DNA from: Pantoea sp. alder81
GTDB lineage: Bacteria > Pseudomonadota > Gammaproteobacteria > Enterobacterales > Enterobacteriaceae
Direction of reading: 5' to 3'
Length of the DNA stretch: 64,000 nucleotides
Assembly: GCF_020179835.1 (NCBI RefSeq)
Contig: NZ_JAIUDA010000003.1
Location: forward strand, 310,001 to 374,000
Position numbers and translations under genes: made by a program. Below the pieces are notes generated by a model that saw only the letters and a program-made list of their open reading frames with translations, had not been told where the DNA came from and made no database searches. Below, piece after piece: positions 27,984 to 40,014 of the stretch (positions are counted from its first letter, which is position 1; every line of letters starts with the position of its first letter).

Positions 27984-28838
27984 ATGGCTATTCCAAAACT
28001 GAATTCTTACGCGCTGCCTGCCGCCACTGAACTGCCGACCAACAAGGTCAAATGGACCGTAGAGCCACAGCGTGCTGCCCTGCTGATCCATGATATGCAG
28101 GCTTATTTCCTGAATTTCTGGGGCGAGAACAGTCCGCTGATTGATCAGGTTGTGGAGAACATTGCCCGCCTGCGCGCCTACTGCAAAGCACAGGGCATTC
28201 CGGTGTTTTACACCGCACAGCCTAACGAGCAGAGCGATGCCGATCGCGCACTGCTCAACGACATGTGGGGACCGGGCCTGAATAAGCATCCGGATCAACA
28301 GAAGATCGTAGATGCACTGGCGCCGGATCAGGACGATCAGGTGTTAACCAAATGGCGTTACAGCGCCTTTGTCCGCTCACCGCTGGAATCGATCCTGCAA
28401 GAGATGGGCCGCGATCAGCTGATTATCACCGGCGTTTATGCTCATATCGGCTGCCTGACCACCGCCACTGACGCTTTTATGCGTAATATCCAGCCGTTTA
28501 TGGTGGCGGATGCGCTGGCCGACTTCAGCCGTGAAGAGCACATGATGGCACTGACCTACACTGCTGGCCGCAGCGGCAAAGTAGTGATGACCGCCGATCT
28601 GATGCCGCTGCCGCTGAGCAAAGACGATCTGCGTGCGCTGATTCTGCCGCTGCTGGAAGATGATGATGTGCCGGAAGATGATGAAAACCTAATCGACTAC
28701 GGTTTGGATTCCGTGCGCGTAATGGCCCTGGCCGCACGCTGGCGTCAGGTGCACAACGATATCGATTTCGTTAGCCTGGCAAAAAATCCTAGCATTGATG
28801 GCTGGTGGGCACTGCTGTCACGGACGCCTGCCAAATGA
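27984..28838 (+). CDS. entB: EntB isochorismatase / aryl carrier protein
   Basis: EntB is bifunctional. The N-terminal isochorismatase domain (about 1-205; ALLIHDMQAYFLNFWGEN, GVYAHIGCLTTATDAFM) hydrolyses isochorismate to 2,3-dihydro-2,3-dihydroxybenzoate. The C-terminal aryl carrier domain has the phosphopantetheine site GLDSVRV at Ser243. At 284 aa it is one residue shorter than E. coli. The start follows a CCGGAGAT ribosome site, 19 bp after entE. Activation needs a phosphopantetheinyl transferase, not encoded in this window. Confidence 0.96.
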   Translation: MAIPKLNSYALPAATELPTNKVKWTVEPQRAALLIHDMQAYFLNFWGENSPLIDQVVENIARLRAYCKAQGIPVFYTAQPNEQSDADRALLNDMWGPGLNKHPDQQKIVDALAPDQDDQVLTKWRYSAFVRSPLESILQEMGRDQLIITGVYAHIGCLTTATDAFMRNIQPFMVADALADFSREEHMMALTYTAGRSGKVVMTADLMPLPLSKDDLRALILPLLEDDDVPEDDENLIDYGLDSVRVMALAARWRQVHNDIDFVSLAKNPSIDGWWALLSRTPAK

Positions 28839-29593
28839 GTGCTTCTTTCGACTTTAGCGGAAAAATCGTCTGGGTAACCGGCGCAGGTAAAGGCATTGGT
28901 TATCACACAGCACTGGCATTCCATCAGGCCGGCGCACAGGTGATCGGCTTCGATCTGCGTTTTGATCAGGCCGACTACCCGTTTGCCACTCAGGTTCTGG
29001 ATGTTGCCAACGCAGCGGAAGTAAAAGCAGTGTGTCAGCGTCTGCTGACAGAGCAGCCGCGTCTGGATGTGCTGGTCAACGGCGCCGGGATTTTGCGCGT
29101 CGGCAGCACTGAAGCACTCTCGTTTGAAGACTGGCAGGCGTGTCTGGCAGTGAACGCCGGTGGCGCATTCAATATGTTCCAGCAAACGCTGCCGGTATTC
29201 CGCCAGCAGCGTGCTGGCGCGATTGTGACTATCGCTTCTAACGCGGCACACGCGCCACGTCTCGGCATGTCTGCTTATGGTGCTTCCAAAGCCGCACTGC
29301 GCAGCCTATGTCTGACCGTCGGCCTGGAAATGGCGCCGCTGGGCGTGCGCTGCAACATCGTCTCACCAGGCTCAACCGATACCGATATGCAACGCAGCTT
29401 ATGGCATACACCGGAAGCGGAGCAGGAGATGATCAACGGCTTCCCGGATCAGTACAAGTTGGGGATCCCACTGCGTAAGATCGCTAAACCGCAAGAGATC
29501 GTGAACAACGTCCTGTTCCTCGCCTCGGATCTTGCCAGCCACGTGGTGCTGCAGGATATTGTGGTCGACGGTGGCGCAACGCTGGGATCCTGA
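28835..29593 (+). CDS. entA: 2,3-Dihydro-2,3-dihydroxybenzoate dehydrogenase EntA
   Basis: EntA is the NAD-dependent short-chain dehydrogenase producing 2,3-dihydroxybenzoate. The 252-aa protein has the Rossmann motif TGAGKGIG near the N-terminus, NGAGILRVG, the catalytic Ser ([10 protein letters not shown]) and the YGASK Tyr-Lys pair. The C-terminal cofactor loop is [13 protein letters not shown]. Its ATG overlaps the entB stop (ATGA). Ten extra upstream residues of the open frame lie in entB and are not counted. Confidence 0.96.
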   Translation: MSASFDFSGKIVWVTGAGKGIGYHTALAFHQAGAQVIGFDLRFDQADYPFATQVLDVANAAEVKAVCQRLLTEQPRLDVLVNGAGILRVGSTEALSFEDWQACLAVNAGGAFNMFQQTLPVFRQQRAGAIVTIASNAAHAPRLGMSAYGASKAALRSLCLTVGLEMAPLGVRCNIVSPGSTDTDMQRSLWHTPEAEQEMINGFPDQYKLGIPLRKIAKPQEIVNNVLFLASDLASHVVLQDIVVDGGATLGS

Positions 29594-29594
29594 C

Positions 29595-30011
29595 ATGGCA
29601 ATCTGGAAACGATCGGTTGATCTTGCAACCTTAAATTCCCTCGGTGACAACTCGCTGGTGTCGCACGTCGGCATCGTGTTCACGGTGATCGGCGACGATT
29701 ACCTTGAGGCGACCATGCCGGTGGATGCGCGCACGCAGCAGCCCTTTGGCCTGCTGCACGGCGGCGCGTCGGTGGTGCTGGCGGAATCGATGGGATCGAT
29801 TGCCGGCTATCTGAGCGTGGAAGAAGGAAAAAGCGTCGTCGGTATTGAGGTGAGCGCGAGCCATCATCGCGCAGTAAGCAGCGGCGAAGTGCGCGGCATC
29901 TGCCGGCCTCTGCATCTTGGCGCACGCAACCAGAGCTGGGAGATCGAGATTCGCAATGGACGCAACCAGCTGTGTTGCACATCACGATTGACCGTAGCGG
30001 TGCTGGGGTAA
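29595..30011 (+). CDS. entH: EntH proofreading thioesterase
   Basis: EntH is a hotdog-fold thioesterase that clears wrongly loaded acyl groups from the EntB/EntF carrier domains. The 138-aa protein (E. coli 137) has the hotdog signature [16 protein letters not shown] with the catalytic Glu and [12 protein letters not shown]. It starts one base after the entA stop. In E. coli cstA follows; here a terminator and obgE follow, marking the right edge of the siderophore locus. Confidence 0.95.
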   Translation: MAIWKRSVDLATLNSLGDNSLVSHVGIVFTVIGDDYLEATMPVDARTQQPFGLLHGGASVVLAESMGSIAGYLSVEEGKSVVGIEVSASHHRAVSSGEVRGICRPLHLGARNQSWEIEIRNGRNQLCCTSRLTVAVLG

Positions 30012-30120
30012 TTTCCAGCAACTGCCCCCTCCCCGTGTTACAGCGGGAGGAGTGATCAAGCCCGATTGCTGAACATAATGCCCTTTCACCAGGAAGTGAA
30101 AATGGGCAATCAGCAGCCAT

Positions 30121-30150
30121 AAAAAAAGCGGCCAATTGGCCGCTTTCTCT
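30121..30150. terminator. Bidirectional terminator between entH and obgE
   Basis: A perfect 22-bp palindrome (30125-30146) has stem AAAGCGGCCAA/TTGGCCGCTTT. On the minus strand it runs into seven T, a strong obgE terminator. On the plus strand it runs into CTTTCTCTTTT, serving entCEBAH. The same CCAATTGG core recurs at 59231-59258. Confidence 0.85.
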
Positions 30151-30157
30151 TTTGCGA

Positions 30158-31345
<1,188 letters not shown>

Positions 31346-31511
31346 TCACGCTATCGTTCGCGGCGACTAAAGCACAGCAAACGGGTCCGCCAGGGTCTTC
31401 TGCGCTGACCGGCGGCGGATAATACAGGATTGGCAAAGCCAGGTGTACATAAATTGTACAGCAAACTGCGCATTTTGGTCAGAGGGGAGCCCGCAACCTG
31501 CGGCAGAATGT

Positions 31512-31538
31512 AAAAAGCCCCGCAAAGCTGCGGGGCCT
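31512..31538 (-). terminator. Terminator after rplU-rpmA
   Basis: On the minus strand a GCCCCGCA/TGCGGGGC stem with GCTT loop is followed by TTTTTA. It lies about 45 bp beyond the rpmA stop, separating the ribosomal-protein operon from obgE. Confidence 0.85.
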
Positions 31539-31582
31539 TCAATTCGTGTGTTCAGACGTTGACCGTCTGCGTCACAGCAACC

Positions 31583-31843
<261 letters not shown>

Positions 31844-31855
31844 TCAGATCTCCTC

Positions 31856-32167
31856 TTACGCGCCGATCACAGTGATTTTCACATCAGTGAACCACTGACG
31901 GTGACCAGCTTGCTTACGGTAGTGTTTACGACGACGAAACTTAACAATCTTAACTTTCTCGCCACGACCGTGAGCAACAACTTCTGCCTTGATCACACCG
32001 CCTGATACCAGTGGCGCGCCGATTTGCACGTCTTCGCCATTTGCAATCATCAGAACCTGGTCGAACTCAATGGTTTCGCCGGTTGCGATGTCCAGCTTTT
32101 CCAAGCGAACGGTCTGACCTTCGCTTACTCGGTGTTGTTTACCACCACTTTGGAAAACCGCGTACAT
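31856..32167 (-). CDS. rplU: 50S ribosomal protein L21
   Basis: L21 is a 103-aa 50S protein that starts [18 protein letters not shown] and ends VKITVIGA. The open frame continues 59 codons upstream across the divergent ispB promoter region, without family similarity, so ATG 32167 is chosen. It is first gene of rplU-rpmA and divergent from ispB (254-bp gap). Confidence 0.98.
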   Translation of the reverse strand: MYAVFQSGGKQHRVSEGQTVRLEKLDIATGETIEFDQVLMIANGEDVQIGAPLVSGGVIKAEVVAHGRGEKVKIVKFRRRKHYRKQAGHRQWFTDVKITVIGA

Positions 32168-32421
32168 ATAAAACTCCGCTTCTGCGCATGCCTTTCTATT
32201 CATCAGGCGGCGCGATAAATATTCACAATAGGGCGCGAATTCTACGCAAATCTCCAGCAGAAGACAAGTGCACTTTGCACTCTCTTGCAGAAAAAAAGCG
32301 CAGGACGAATGCAAACGTTTCTCAGCCCGATTTTTCAAGTACAATCAGTAACAGATTACCTGAACTCACGCTGGGTAAAAGCGCTTACCATGCAAAATAC
32401 GAGTCAAAGCTGAACAGACGA

Positions 32422-33393
32422 ATGAACTTAGAACAGATTAATGAATTAACCGCGCAGGACATGGCGGCCGTCAACCAGACCATCCTCGACCAGCTGAATT
32501 CAGAGGTCTCACTGATCAATCAGTTGGGTTATTACATCATCAGCGGCGGGGGCAAACGTATCCGGCCAATGATCGCGGTGCTGTCTGCACGCGCACTCAA
32601 TTATCAAGGATCGCTACATGTCACCAATGCGGCGCTGATCGAATTTATCCATACGGCGACACTGCTGCACGATGATGTGGTGGATGAATCCGATATGCGC
32701 CGTGGCAAAGCCACTGCCAATGCCGCGTTCGGTAATGCTGCCAGTGTGCTGGTGGGCGATTTTATCTACACTCGCGCGTTTCAGATGATGACCAGTATGG
32801 GATCCTTAAAGATCCTCGCGCTGATGTCGGAAGCGGTGAACGTGATTGCGGAAGGTGAAGTGCTGCAGCTGATGAACTGCAACGATCCCGATATCACTGA
32901 AGAAAGCTACATGCGCGTCATCTACAGCAAAACCGCGCGCCTGTTTGAAGCGGCCTCCCAAGCCTCTGCGATTCTGGCTGAAGCCACCCCGGCGCAGGAA
33001 AAGGCGATGCAGGATTATGGTCGCTATCTGGGCACCGCTTTCCAGTTAATTGATGATTTGCTGGATTACAGTGCGGATGGCGAAACGCTGGGTAAGAATA
33101 CCGGTGACGATCTCAGTGAAGGCAAGCCGACGCTGCCGTTGTTGCATGCCATGCATAACGGCACGCCAGAGCAAGCTCAGATGATCCGCAAAGCGATTGA
33201 AGAAGGTAACGGTCGCCATCTGCTGGAACCGGTGCTGGACGCCATGCAGCAAACCGGCTCGCTGGAATGGACGCGCAAACGCGCCGAAGAAGAGGCGGAT
33301 AAAGCCATTGCTGCCTTGCAGGAAATACCCGAATCACCATGGCGCAGCGCGCTCGAAGCGCTGGCGCACATGTCTGTACAACGCGAGTTCTGA
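32422..33393 (+). CDS. ispB: Octaprenyl diphosphate synthase IspB
   Basis: IspB makes the octaprenyl side chain of ubiquinone and menaquinone. The 323-aa length equals E. coli. The first Asp-rich motif is in LLHDDVVDESD, the second in LIDDLLDY, and the GGGKRIRP diphosphate site is present. The frame is open 137 codons upstream, but MNLEQINELTAQDM is the family start. A terminator follows directly. Confidence 0.97.
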   Translation: MNLEQINELTAQDMAAVNQTILDQLNSEVSLINQLGYYIISGGGKRIRPMIAVLSARALNYQGSLHVTNAALIEFIHTATLLHDDVVDESDMRRGKATANAAFGNAASVLVGDFIYTRAFQMMTSMGSLKILALMSEAVNVIAEGEVLQLMNCNDPDITEESYMRVIYSKTARLFEAASQASAILAEATPAQEKAMQDYGRYLGTAFQLIDDLLDYSADGETLGKNTGDDLSEGKPTLPLLHAMHNGTPEQAQMIRKAIEEGNGRHLLEPVLDAMQQTGSLEWTRKRAEEEADKAIAALQEIPESPWRSALEALAHMSVQREF

Positions 33394-33400
33394 TTGCGAT

Positions 33401-33427
33401 AACGGGGCGATCAAGCCCCGTTTACTC
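33401..33427 (+). terminator. ispB terminator
   Basis: An AACGGGGC/GCCCCGTT perfect 8-bp stem with GATCAA loop is followed by TACTCTT, 8 bp beyond the ispB stop. The T tract is interrupted. Confidence 0.7.
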
Positions 33428-33664
33428 TTCTGCATCACCCGTTTTCTCTCCTGCTTCACTTCCCTGCCCTTCTCCTGACTGCCAATTACATTCCTTGCAG
33501 CGCTTTTGCGAAAGAGAGCTCAGTTTCACGCGACGCCAAAACAATTACTGGAAGCTTATGGAAACTATTTGCTATAAAGTTTTTGTTTTTTCCTATTATC
33601 TCTGTATTGGATACGCACGTTGCGACAGAGATAACGCAATAACATGGACAAGGAGCAGGACGTT

Positions 33665-33955
33665 ATGAAAGCAAGGAAACAGGATTGGCATCCCGCAGAT
33701 GTGATTGCAGCACTGCGTAAAAAAGGCACATCAATGGCTGAGTTATCACGCAATTCGGGGCTGAATTCGTCCACATTATCAAATGCACTTTCCCGCCCCT
33801 GGCCCAAAGGAGAGTGGTTGATCGCCAACGCGATCGGCGTTCATCCCGCCGAGATCTGGCCAACTCGCTATTATGATCCTGTCACCGCGCGTTTACTGGA
33901 TCGCAAAAAGCGCATTCGATCGCCGAAGGATCGTCAGGAGATCTCAGATCTTTGA
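33665..33955 (+). CDS. sfsB: SfsB/Nlp, Ner-like DNA-binding regulator
   Basis: This is a small helix-turn-helix protein related to phage Mu Ner and E. coli Nlp (SfsB), which activates maltose genes in a crp* background. At 96 aa it contains DWHPADVIAALRKKGTSM, HTH segment AELSRNSGLNSSTLSNAL, then RPWPKGEWLIANAIG and IWPTRYYD. ATG 33665 is favoured, with GGAGCAGGA just upstream; an ATG seven codons earlier is possible. It lies between ispB and murA, as in E. coli, so it is a core gene rather than prophage debris. The physiological target is unknown. Confidence 0.88.
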   Translation: MKARKQDWHPADVIAALRKKGTSMAELSRNSGLNSSTLSNALSRPWPKGEWLIANAIGVHPAEIWPTRYYDPVTARLLDRKKRIRSPKDRQEISDL

Positions 33956-33958
33956 CAT

Positions 33959-33992
33959 AAAAAAAACCAGCCACGCTGCCGTGACTGGTTTC
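33959..33992. terminator. Bidirectional terminator between sfsB and murA
   Basis: AACCAG...CTGGTT plus an inner CACG/CGTG pairing (33965-33990) form an 11-bp stem with one mismatch. The A run on the left gives eight T on the minus strand (murA side). Confidence 0.8.
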
Positions 33993-34012
33993 CATTGAGC
34001 GTTATGTCTGCG

Positions 34013-35281
<1,269 letters not shown>

Positions 35282-35316
35282 TCAATTATCTATCAACAAA
35301 ACAACCTGTGAGGCGC

Positions 35317-35574
35317 TTAGAAACCGTTGAGTTTACGGTCGCGCGCCCACTCGGTTGGGGTATAAGTTTTGATGGAAACCGCATGAATACGGTTATCCGC
35401 GATGTATTCCATCAGCGGCGCATACACAGCCTGCTGTTTTTTCACACGGCTCAGCTCACCAAACATCTCACCGACAGCGATCACCTGAAAATGGCTGCCG
35501 TCGTTGCTGAGAACATGTACTTCATCTAAGGGTAACGCCTGCATCAGCACGGCCTGAACTTCACTATTTTCCAT
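35317..35574 (-). CDS. ibaG: IbaG, BolA-family protein
   Basis: IbaG is a BolA-like protein that binds Fe-S clusters with monothiol glutaredoxin and responds to acid stress. The 85-aa product keeps the conserved [13 protein letters not shown] and the [13 protein letters not shown] segment with the metal-ligand His. Start at [10 protein letters not shown] as in E. coli; the open frame has five additional upstream codons. It follows the mla operon after a terminator and precedes murA. Confidence 0.95.
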   Translation of the reverse strand: MENSEVQAVLMQALPLDEVHVLSNDGSHFQVIAVGEMFGELSRVKKQQAVYAPLMEYIADNRIHAVSIKTYTPTEWARDRKLNGF

Positions 35575-35643
35575 CGCTCTTTGCTTCACTTAATAATAAT
35601 AAGGCGGATATCTTAGAGGAAAGCGTCTGACTCTTAAATACGC

Positions 35644-35672
35644 AAAAGCCCCTGAAAAAATCAGGGGCTTTT
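35644..35672 (-). terminator. Terminator between mlaB and ibaG
   Basis: AAAAGCCCCTGA and TCAGGGGCTTTT form a perfect 12-bp stem around AAAAA. It is symmetrical with T tracts on either strand, 17 bp past the mlaB stop. Confidence 0.88.
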
Positions 35673-35688
35673 ATCGATCAACACTTAA

Positions 35689-35994
35689 TCAGGCGATTTT
35701 TTCCGCAGAAACAATAATCTGCTGCAGGTTATACAGCGTAATTAATGACTGAAGTTTGTCGTTGATACCGGTGAAAACCGGCGTGCTACCTTGTGCCCGC
35801 GCAATCTCACGCAGATGAACCAACAATGCCAGACCCGCTGAATCCACGCGATCCAGCGCCCCGACATCAATGGTGGCAACATCCAACATCGCGGTTTCCC
35901 GCTCATGCCACAATGCCAGCAATGTGTCTCGATCCAGCATGCCGCTTAAAGATAGCGTGCTGGCATTGCGCTGCCAGCGTAACGGTTCGCTCAT
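35689..35994 (-). CDS. mlaB: MlaB, STAS-domain subunit of the Mla phospholipid transporter
   Basis: MlaB is a cytoplasmic STAS protein that binds MlaF and is needed for activity of the MlaFEDB complex. The 101-aa protein has the STAS core IDVGALDRVDSAGLALLVHL, with the Thr/Ser position as serine. It is last gene of mlaFEDCB, 5 bp after mlaC. Confidence 0.94.
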   Translation of the reverse strand: MSEPLRWQRNASTLSLSGMLDRDTLLALWHERETAMLDVATIDVGALDRVDSAGLALLVHLREIARAQGSTPVFTGINDKLQSLITLYNLQQIIVSAEKIA

Positions 35995-35999
35995 TCTTA

Positions 36000-36626
36000 C
36001 TATTTATCCAGAGTGATAGGCTGTGCTGCGTACGTTTTCAACTGCGCGGTCAGACCATCAATGCCTTTCGTACGCAGCAAGTCGCTCCACTCATTTTGTT
36101 TGGTGGTGATCATACTGATGCCTTCAGCCACCATGTCATAGGCCTGCCAGTTGCCGGTCTGGCTGTTCTTACGCCACTGGAAATCGAGGCGCACTGGCGG
36201 GCGGCCATTTGGATCAACAATGGTTACGCGAATCGCAACAATATTCGAGTCACCAATCGGCTGCGGCTGCTGAATCTGATAAGTCTGACCGTGGTAGAGC
36301 GCCAGCGCCTGACCATAGGCCTGCGCCAGATAATCACCAAACGCGCTAAAGTAAGCGTCACGCTGTGCCGGAGTGGCCTCACGATAATAGCGGCCCAGCA
36401 CCAGTGCGCCGGCATATTTAATCTGCACATACGGCAGCAGTTCCTGACGCACGACTTCGCGCAGATAATTCGGATCCTGCTTAATTTTTGGTTGCTCGTT
36501 TTTCAGGCGGGTAAAGGTTTTTGCCGCCGCTTCGTTCATTTGTTTATAGGGGTCGCTTTGATCCGCGGCGTTAGCGGCCAAAGGTACAATCGCCAGCATG
36601 GCTATCATCAGGAAACGCTTAAACAT
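36000..36626 (-). CDS. mlaC: MlaC periplasmic phospholipid-binding protein
   Basis: MlaC ferries phospholipid between the outer-membrane MlaA complex and MlaFEDB. The 208-aa precursor has a signal peptide ending ANA-AD (about residue 20). The mature NTF2-like domain includes [20 protein letters not shown] and [15 protein letters not shown]. It lies 14 bp after mlaD. Confidence 0.95.
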   Translation of the reverse strand: MFKRFLMIAMLAIVPLAANAADQSDPYKQMNEAAAKTFTRLKNEQPKIKQDPNYLREVVRQELLPYVQIKYAGALVLGRYYREATPAQRDAYFSAFGDYLAQAYGQALALYHGQTYQIQQPQPIGDSNIVAIRVTIVDPNGRPPVRLDFQWRKNSQTGNWQAYDMVAEGISMITTKQNEWSDLLRTKGIDGLTAQLKTYAAQPITLDK

Positions 36627-36640
36627 CGTGTTTTACCTCT

Positions 36641-37183
36641 CTATTCCGTTGTAGCTGGTGCCGCAGGGGCGGGCGCACTCTCCCCACCCTGCTTTTGATT
36701 ATCGTTTTTATTGTCGCCGCTCTTGTAGAGGAACTGGCCGATCAAATCTTCCAGCACCATCGCCGATTTGGTGTCACGCAGCGTACCGCCATCCTTTAGC
36801 ATTGATGATCCTAACTCTGGATCGTCGAAGCCTAAATTTAGCGCGAGAAACTGCTCACCGAGCAAGCCTTGCGTGCGGATCGCCAGCGAGCTGGTGTCCG
36901 GAATTTTGTCGGTGTACTGATCGCTGATGTCCATGGTGACACGCGGCGAAAGCGTTTTATCATCCAGCGAAATATCCGTGACACGACCAATCACCACACC
37001 ACCAATTTTTACCGGTGAGCTGACTTTCAGGCCGCCGATATTATCGAAGGTGGCATACAGCTTCCATGTCGGTTCGGTGCCGAGTGACTTGAGATCGGCC
37101 ACGCGCAGGCTGAGGAATAACAGCGCCAACAGCGCTGCCAGCATAAAGACGCCTACCCAGATTTCGTTTTTCTTGCTTTGCAT
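36641..37183 (-). CDS. mlaD: MlaD, MCE-domain subunit of the Mla transporter
   Basis: MlaD is an inner-membrane-anchored MCE protein that forms a hexameric ring with a lipid pore. The 180-aa product has one N-terminal membrane helix (about 8-28), an MCE domain (YATFDNIGGLKVSSPVKIGGV, IRTQGLLGEQFLAL) and the SAMVLEDLIGQFLY helix. A low-complexity Ala/Pro tail ends the protein. Start is MQSKKNEIWVG; an ATG five codons earlier lies in the mlaE end. Confidence 0.95.
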   Translation of the reverse strand: MQSKKNEIWVGVFMLAALLALLFLSLRVADLKSLGTEPTWKLYATFDNIGGLKVSSPVKIGGVVIGRVTDISLDDKTLSPRVTMDISDQYTDKIPDTSSLAIRTQGLLGEQFLALNLGFDDPELGSSMLKDGGTLRDTKSAMVLEDLIGQFLYKSGDNKNDNQKQGGESAPAPAAPATTE

Positions 37184-37187
37184 TGCA

Positions 37188-37970
37188 TCAATTCCCAAAC
37201 ATCAGTGCTGTCAGCACAAAGTCCAAACCGAGTACCGCCAGTGAAGCATGCACTACGGTACGCGTTGTCGCCCGACTAATCCCTTCCGAGGTCGGGATGG
37301 CATCATAGCCATTGAACAGCGCAATCCAGGTTACCGTCACGGCAAAGACTGCGCTTTTAATCATGCAATTGATGACATCGGTGCGGAAATCCACGGCATT
37401 TTGCATGGCTGACCAGAAGAAGCCCGGGTCAATGCCTTTCCAGCTCACGCCCACCAACGCACCGCCAGCAATGCCCACTGCAGTAAATATCAACGTGAGC
37501 AGCGGCATGCTGATAAAGCCCGCCCAGAAGCGCGGCGACACCACGCGACGCAACGGATCGACCGCCATCATTTCCATGCTGGAAAGCTGTTCAGTGGCTT
37601 TCATCAGACCAATTTCTGCCGTCAGCGCTGAACCTGCGCGTCCTGCAAACAACAGTGCAGTGACCACTGGCCCCAGTTCACGCAACAGCGATAATGCCAC
37701 CAACATACCAAGACTGGTTTCAGCGCTATAGGTGGTCAACACCAGATAACCCTGCAGGCCGAGCACCATACCGATGAACAAGCCAGAAACCACAATGATC
37801 AGCAGCGACAGCACGCCCACGCTGTACAGCTGTTTTATCAACAGGGGGGCGTGTCGGCGGAACGCGGGTTTACCCACCAGCGCATGAAACAGCATCAAGC
37901 CTGCACGGCCAAACGCCGCACAGGTATTAATTCCCTGACGTCCAAGTGACGCCAGCGCCTTTAGCAACAT
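37188..37970 (-). CDS. mlaE: MlaE, permease subunit of the Mla transporter
   Basis: MlaE is the multi-span permease of the MlaFEDB ABC transporter. The 260-aa length equals E. coli. Conserved stretches include [37 protein letters not shown] (coupling region) and the C-terminal [19 protein letters not shown]. The start at 37970 lies 4 bp after the mlaF stop, typical of the tightly packed operon; an upstream start inside mlaF is rejected. Confidence 0.95.
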   Translation of the reverse strand: MLLKALASLGRQGINTCAAFGRAGLMLFHALVGKPAFRRHAPLLIKQLYSVGVLSLLIIVVSGLFIGMVLGLQGYLVLTTYSAETSLGMLVALSLLRELGPVVTALLFAGRAGSALTAEIGLMKATEQLSSMEMMAVDPLRRVVSPRFWAGFISMPLLTLIFTAVGIAGGALVGVSWKGIDPGFFWSAMQNAVDFRTDVINCMIKSAVFAVTVTWIALFNGYDAIPTSEGISRATTRTVVHASLAVLGLDFVLTALMFGN

Positions 37971-37974
37971 CAGT

Positions 37975-38790
37975 TTACGTTCTCCCTGCACGAGTCAGAT
38001 CGCTGAGGTAATCCCCGGCAGCGAAGCGGAACGGCACCGGGCCGTCCGCATGACCCTCAATAAACTGGCGCACGCGCGGATCGGGATTTTCCCGCAACTC
38101 CGGCGCACTGCCCTGAGCAATAATCTTTTGACCGGCAACAATATAGGCATGGTCAGCAATGCTCAAGACCTCTGGCACATCGTGTGAAACCACAATACAG
38201 GTCACGCCTAACGAGTGATTCAGTTCGTCGATCAATTTCACCAGCACGCCCATGGTAATCGGATCCTGGCCGACAAACGGCTCATCGAACATGATCAGAT
38301 CTGGCTCCAGCGCAATAGCGCGCGCCAGCGCCGCACGGCGCGCCATGCCGCCAGAAAGTTCTGCCGGCATCAGTTTGGCTGCACCGCGCAGACCCACCGC
38401 TTCCAGCTTCATCATCACCGTGCTGTGCAGTAATTCCGGCGGTAATTGCGTGTGCTCACGCAGCGGCCAGGCGACGTTATCAAAGACGTTGAGATCGGTA
38501 AAAAGTGCACCCGACTGGAACAACATGCTCATTTTTTTTCGCACTTCATACAATTTAGTGCGAGAAAGCGCCGGGATATTCTGGTCATGAAACCAGATTT
38601 CACCTTTATCCGGCTGCAACTGCCCACCAATCAGGCGCAACAGCGTGGTTTTCCCAATCCCGGATGGCCCCATAATAGCGGTCACTTTACCCGCTGGCAC
38701 GGTGAGCGAAATGTCATCAAAGATGACGCGATCTCCGCGAGTGAAGCTGACGCCACGAACCTCAACCAGATTCGTTTTTTGCTGGATCAT
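37975..38790 (-). CDS. mlaF: MlaF, ATPase subunit of the Mla transporter
   Basis: MlaF is the ABC ATPase of the lipid-asymmetry system. The 271-aa protein has Walker [10 protein letters not shown], signature [14 protein letters not shown], Walker [10 protein letters not shown] and switch His in [11 protein letters not shown]-terminal extension, [15 protein letters not shown], contacts the partner subunit in the known structure. ATG 38790 has AGAGGTAACG upstream; an earlier ATG at 38823 is less likely. It is first gene of mlaFEDCB and divergent from yrbG. Confidence 0.95.
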   Translation of the reverse strand: MIQQKTNLVEVRGVSFTRGDRVIFDDISLTVPAGKVTAIMGPSGIGKTTLLRLIGGQLQPDKGEIWFHDQNIPALSRTKLYEVRKKMSMLFQSGALFTDLNVFDNVAWPLREHTQLPPELLHSTVMMKLEAVGLRGAAKLMPAELSGGMARRAALARAIALEPDLIMFDEPFVGQDPITMGVLVKLIDELNHSLGVTCIVVSHDVPEVLSIADHAYIVAGQKIIAQGSAPELRENPDPRVRQFIEGHADGPVPFRFAAGDYLSDLTRAGRT

Positions 38791-39017
38791 CGTTACCTCT
38801 TTATGCGGATCGGGCGTAATCAAAGTCGTGGATGGTAGCCTGGTAGACCATAATGCACGATAGTTTTACAGAAACTTACCCGTCAGGTGTGGCGAAAACG
38901 GCCTTAAAATTTACTTTTGCCTCTCAGACAGTCAAAATCAGCGCCTGTTTCCGCGCGCGCAATGTTTTTACCTGTCGGACAAGGTTCGCCGACACACCTA
39001 TCCATCAAGGATTTTTC

Positions 39018-40001
39018 ATGTTCGTAGCCACTGCCCTGCTGTTTATCGGATTGATTTTACTGGTTTACGGTGCTGACCGTCTGGTTTTCAGTGCCGCGAT
39101 CCTGTGTCGATCCTTCGGCATTCCTCCGCTGATCATCGGCATGACAGTGGTCAGCATAGGCACATCGTTACCCGAACTAATCGTTTCTTTCTCTGCCGCA
39201 CAGCATGGGCAAATGGATTTAGCCGTCGGCACCGCGCTTGGCTCAAACATCACCAATATTCTGCTTATTCTTGGCGGTGCCGCACTATTGCACCCATTAA
39301 CGGTACACTCCAATCTGATTCGGCGCGAACTCCCCCTGATGCTGCTGGTCTCACTGCTGAGCGGCATCATGCTGTTTGATAATCACCTTAGTCGACTTGA
39401 TGGCATCGCGCTGCTGCTGATTGCCCTCGGCTACCTGCTGATCGTCATCCGCATCGCCCGTCGTGCGGAGCGGGATAACAACGACACGTTAACGCGCGAA
39501 CAATTGGCTGAACTACCACGCGATGAAACAGGTAACACCGTGGCCTTTTTGTGGCTGGCGGTGGCGCTGATTATTCTGCCGATGTCGACGCGAATGGTGA
39601 TCGATAACGCCACCGTGTTTGCCGACTATTTTGGTGTTAGCGAACTGGTGATGGGCCTGACGTTAATTGCCGTCGGCACCAGCTTGCCAGAACTGGCTAC
39701 CGTAGTGGCGGGAGCATTGAAAGGTGAAGACGATATCGCTATCGGTAACCTGATTGGCGCTAATATCTTTAACCTGGCCATTGTGCTGGGCCTGCCCGCG
39801 CTGGTGCACCCCGGCAGCATTGATGCACACGCTTTCGCACGAGATTACTGGGTGATGCTGGGTGTCAGCGTGCTGTTCGCCCTACTTTGTTTGTTACGCA
39901 AACGCCGGATTGGCCGCGTAGCCGGCACTCTTTTGTTAACGGGATTTATCGCGTGGGTTCTGTGGCTGTGGCTCAGCCCTTCGCTCATCACAAGTTATTA
40001 A
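39018..40001 (+). CDS. yrbG: YrbG, calcium/sodium antiporter family protein
   Basis: YrbG is a CaCA-superfamily inner-membrane exchanger of 327 aa. It has two inverted halves, each with an alpha-repeat: GTSLPELIVSFSAAQHGQMDLAVGTALGSNITN and GTSLPELATVVAGALKGEDDIAIGNLIGANIFN, written here as GTSLPE motifs near residues 49 and 217. About ten membrane segments are expected. ATG 39018 is the family start; the frame is open 55 codons upstream through the mlaF promoter region. E. coli yrbG has no firmly known physiological ion. Confidence 0.92.
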   Translation: MFVATALLFIGLILLVYGADRLVFSAAILCRSFGIPPLIIGMTVVSIGTSLPELIVSFSAAQHGQMDLAVGTALGSNITNILLILGGAALLHPLTVHSNLIRRELPLMLLVSLLSGIMLFDNHLSRLDGIALLLIALGYLLIVIRIARRAERDNNDTLTREQLAELPRDETGNTVAFLWLAVALIILPMSTRMVIDNATVFADYFGVSELVMGLTLIAVGTSLPELATVVAGALKGEDDIAIGNLIGANIFNLAIVLGLPALVHPGSIDAHAFARDYWVMLGVSVLFALLCLLRKRRIGRVAGTLLLTGFIAWVLWLWLSPSLITSY

Positions 40002-40014
40002 GGACGGACTGACC

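Noticed and set aside
33665..33955. sfsB as a prophage remnant because of its similarity to phage Mu Ner
   Set aside because: It sits between ispB and murA, the same place as in E. coli, with no other phage genes around.
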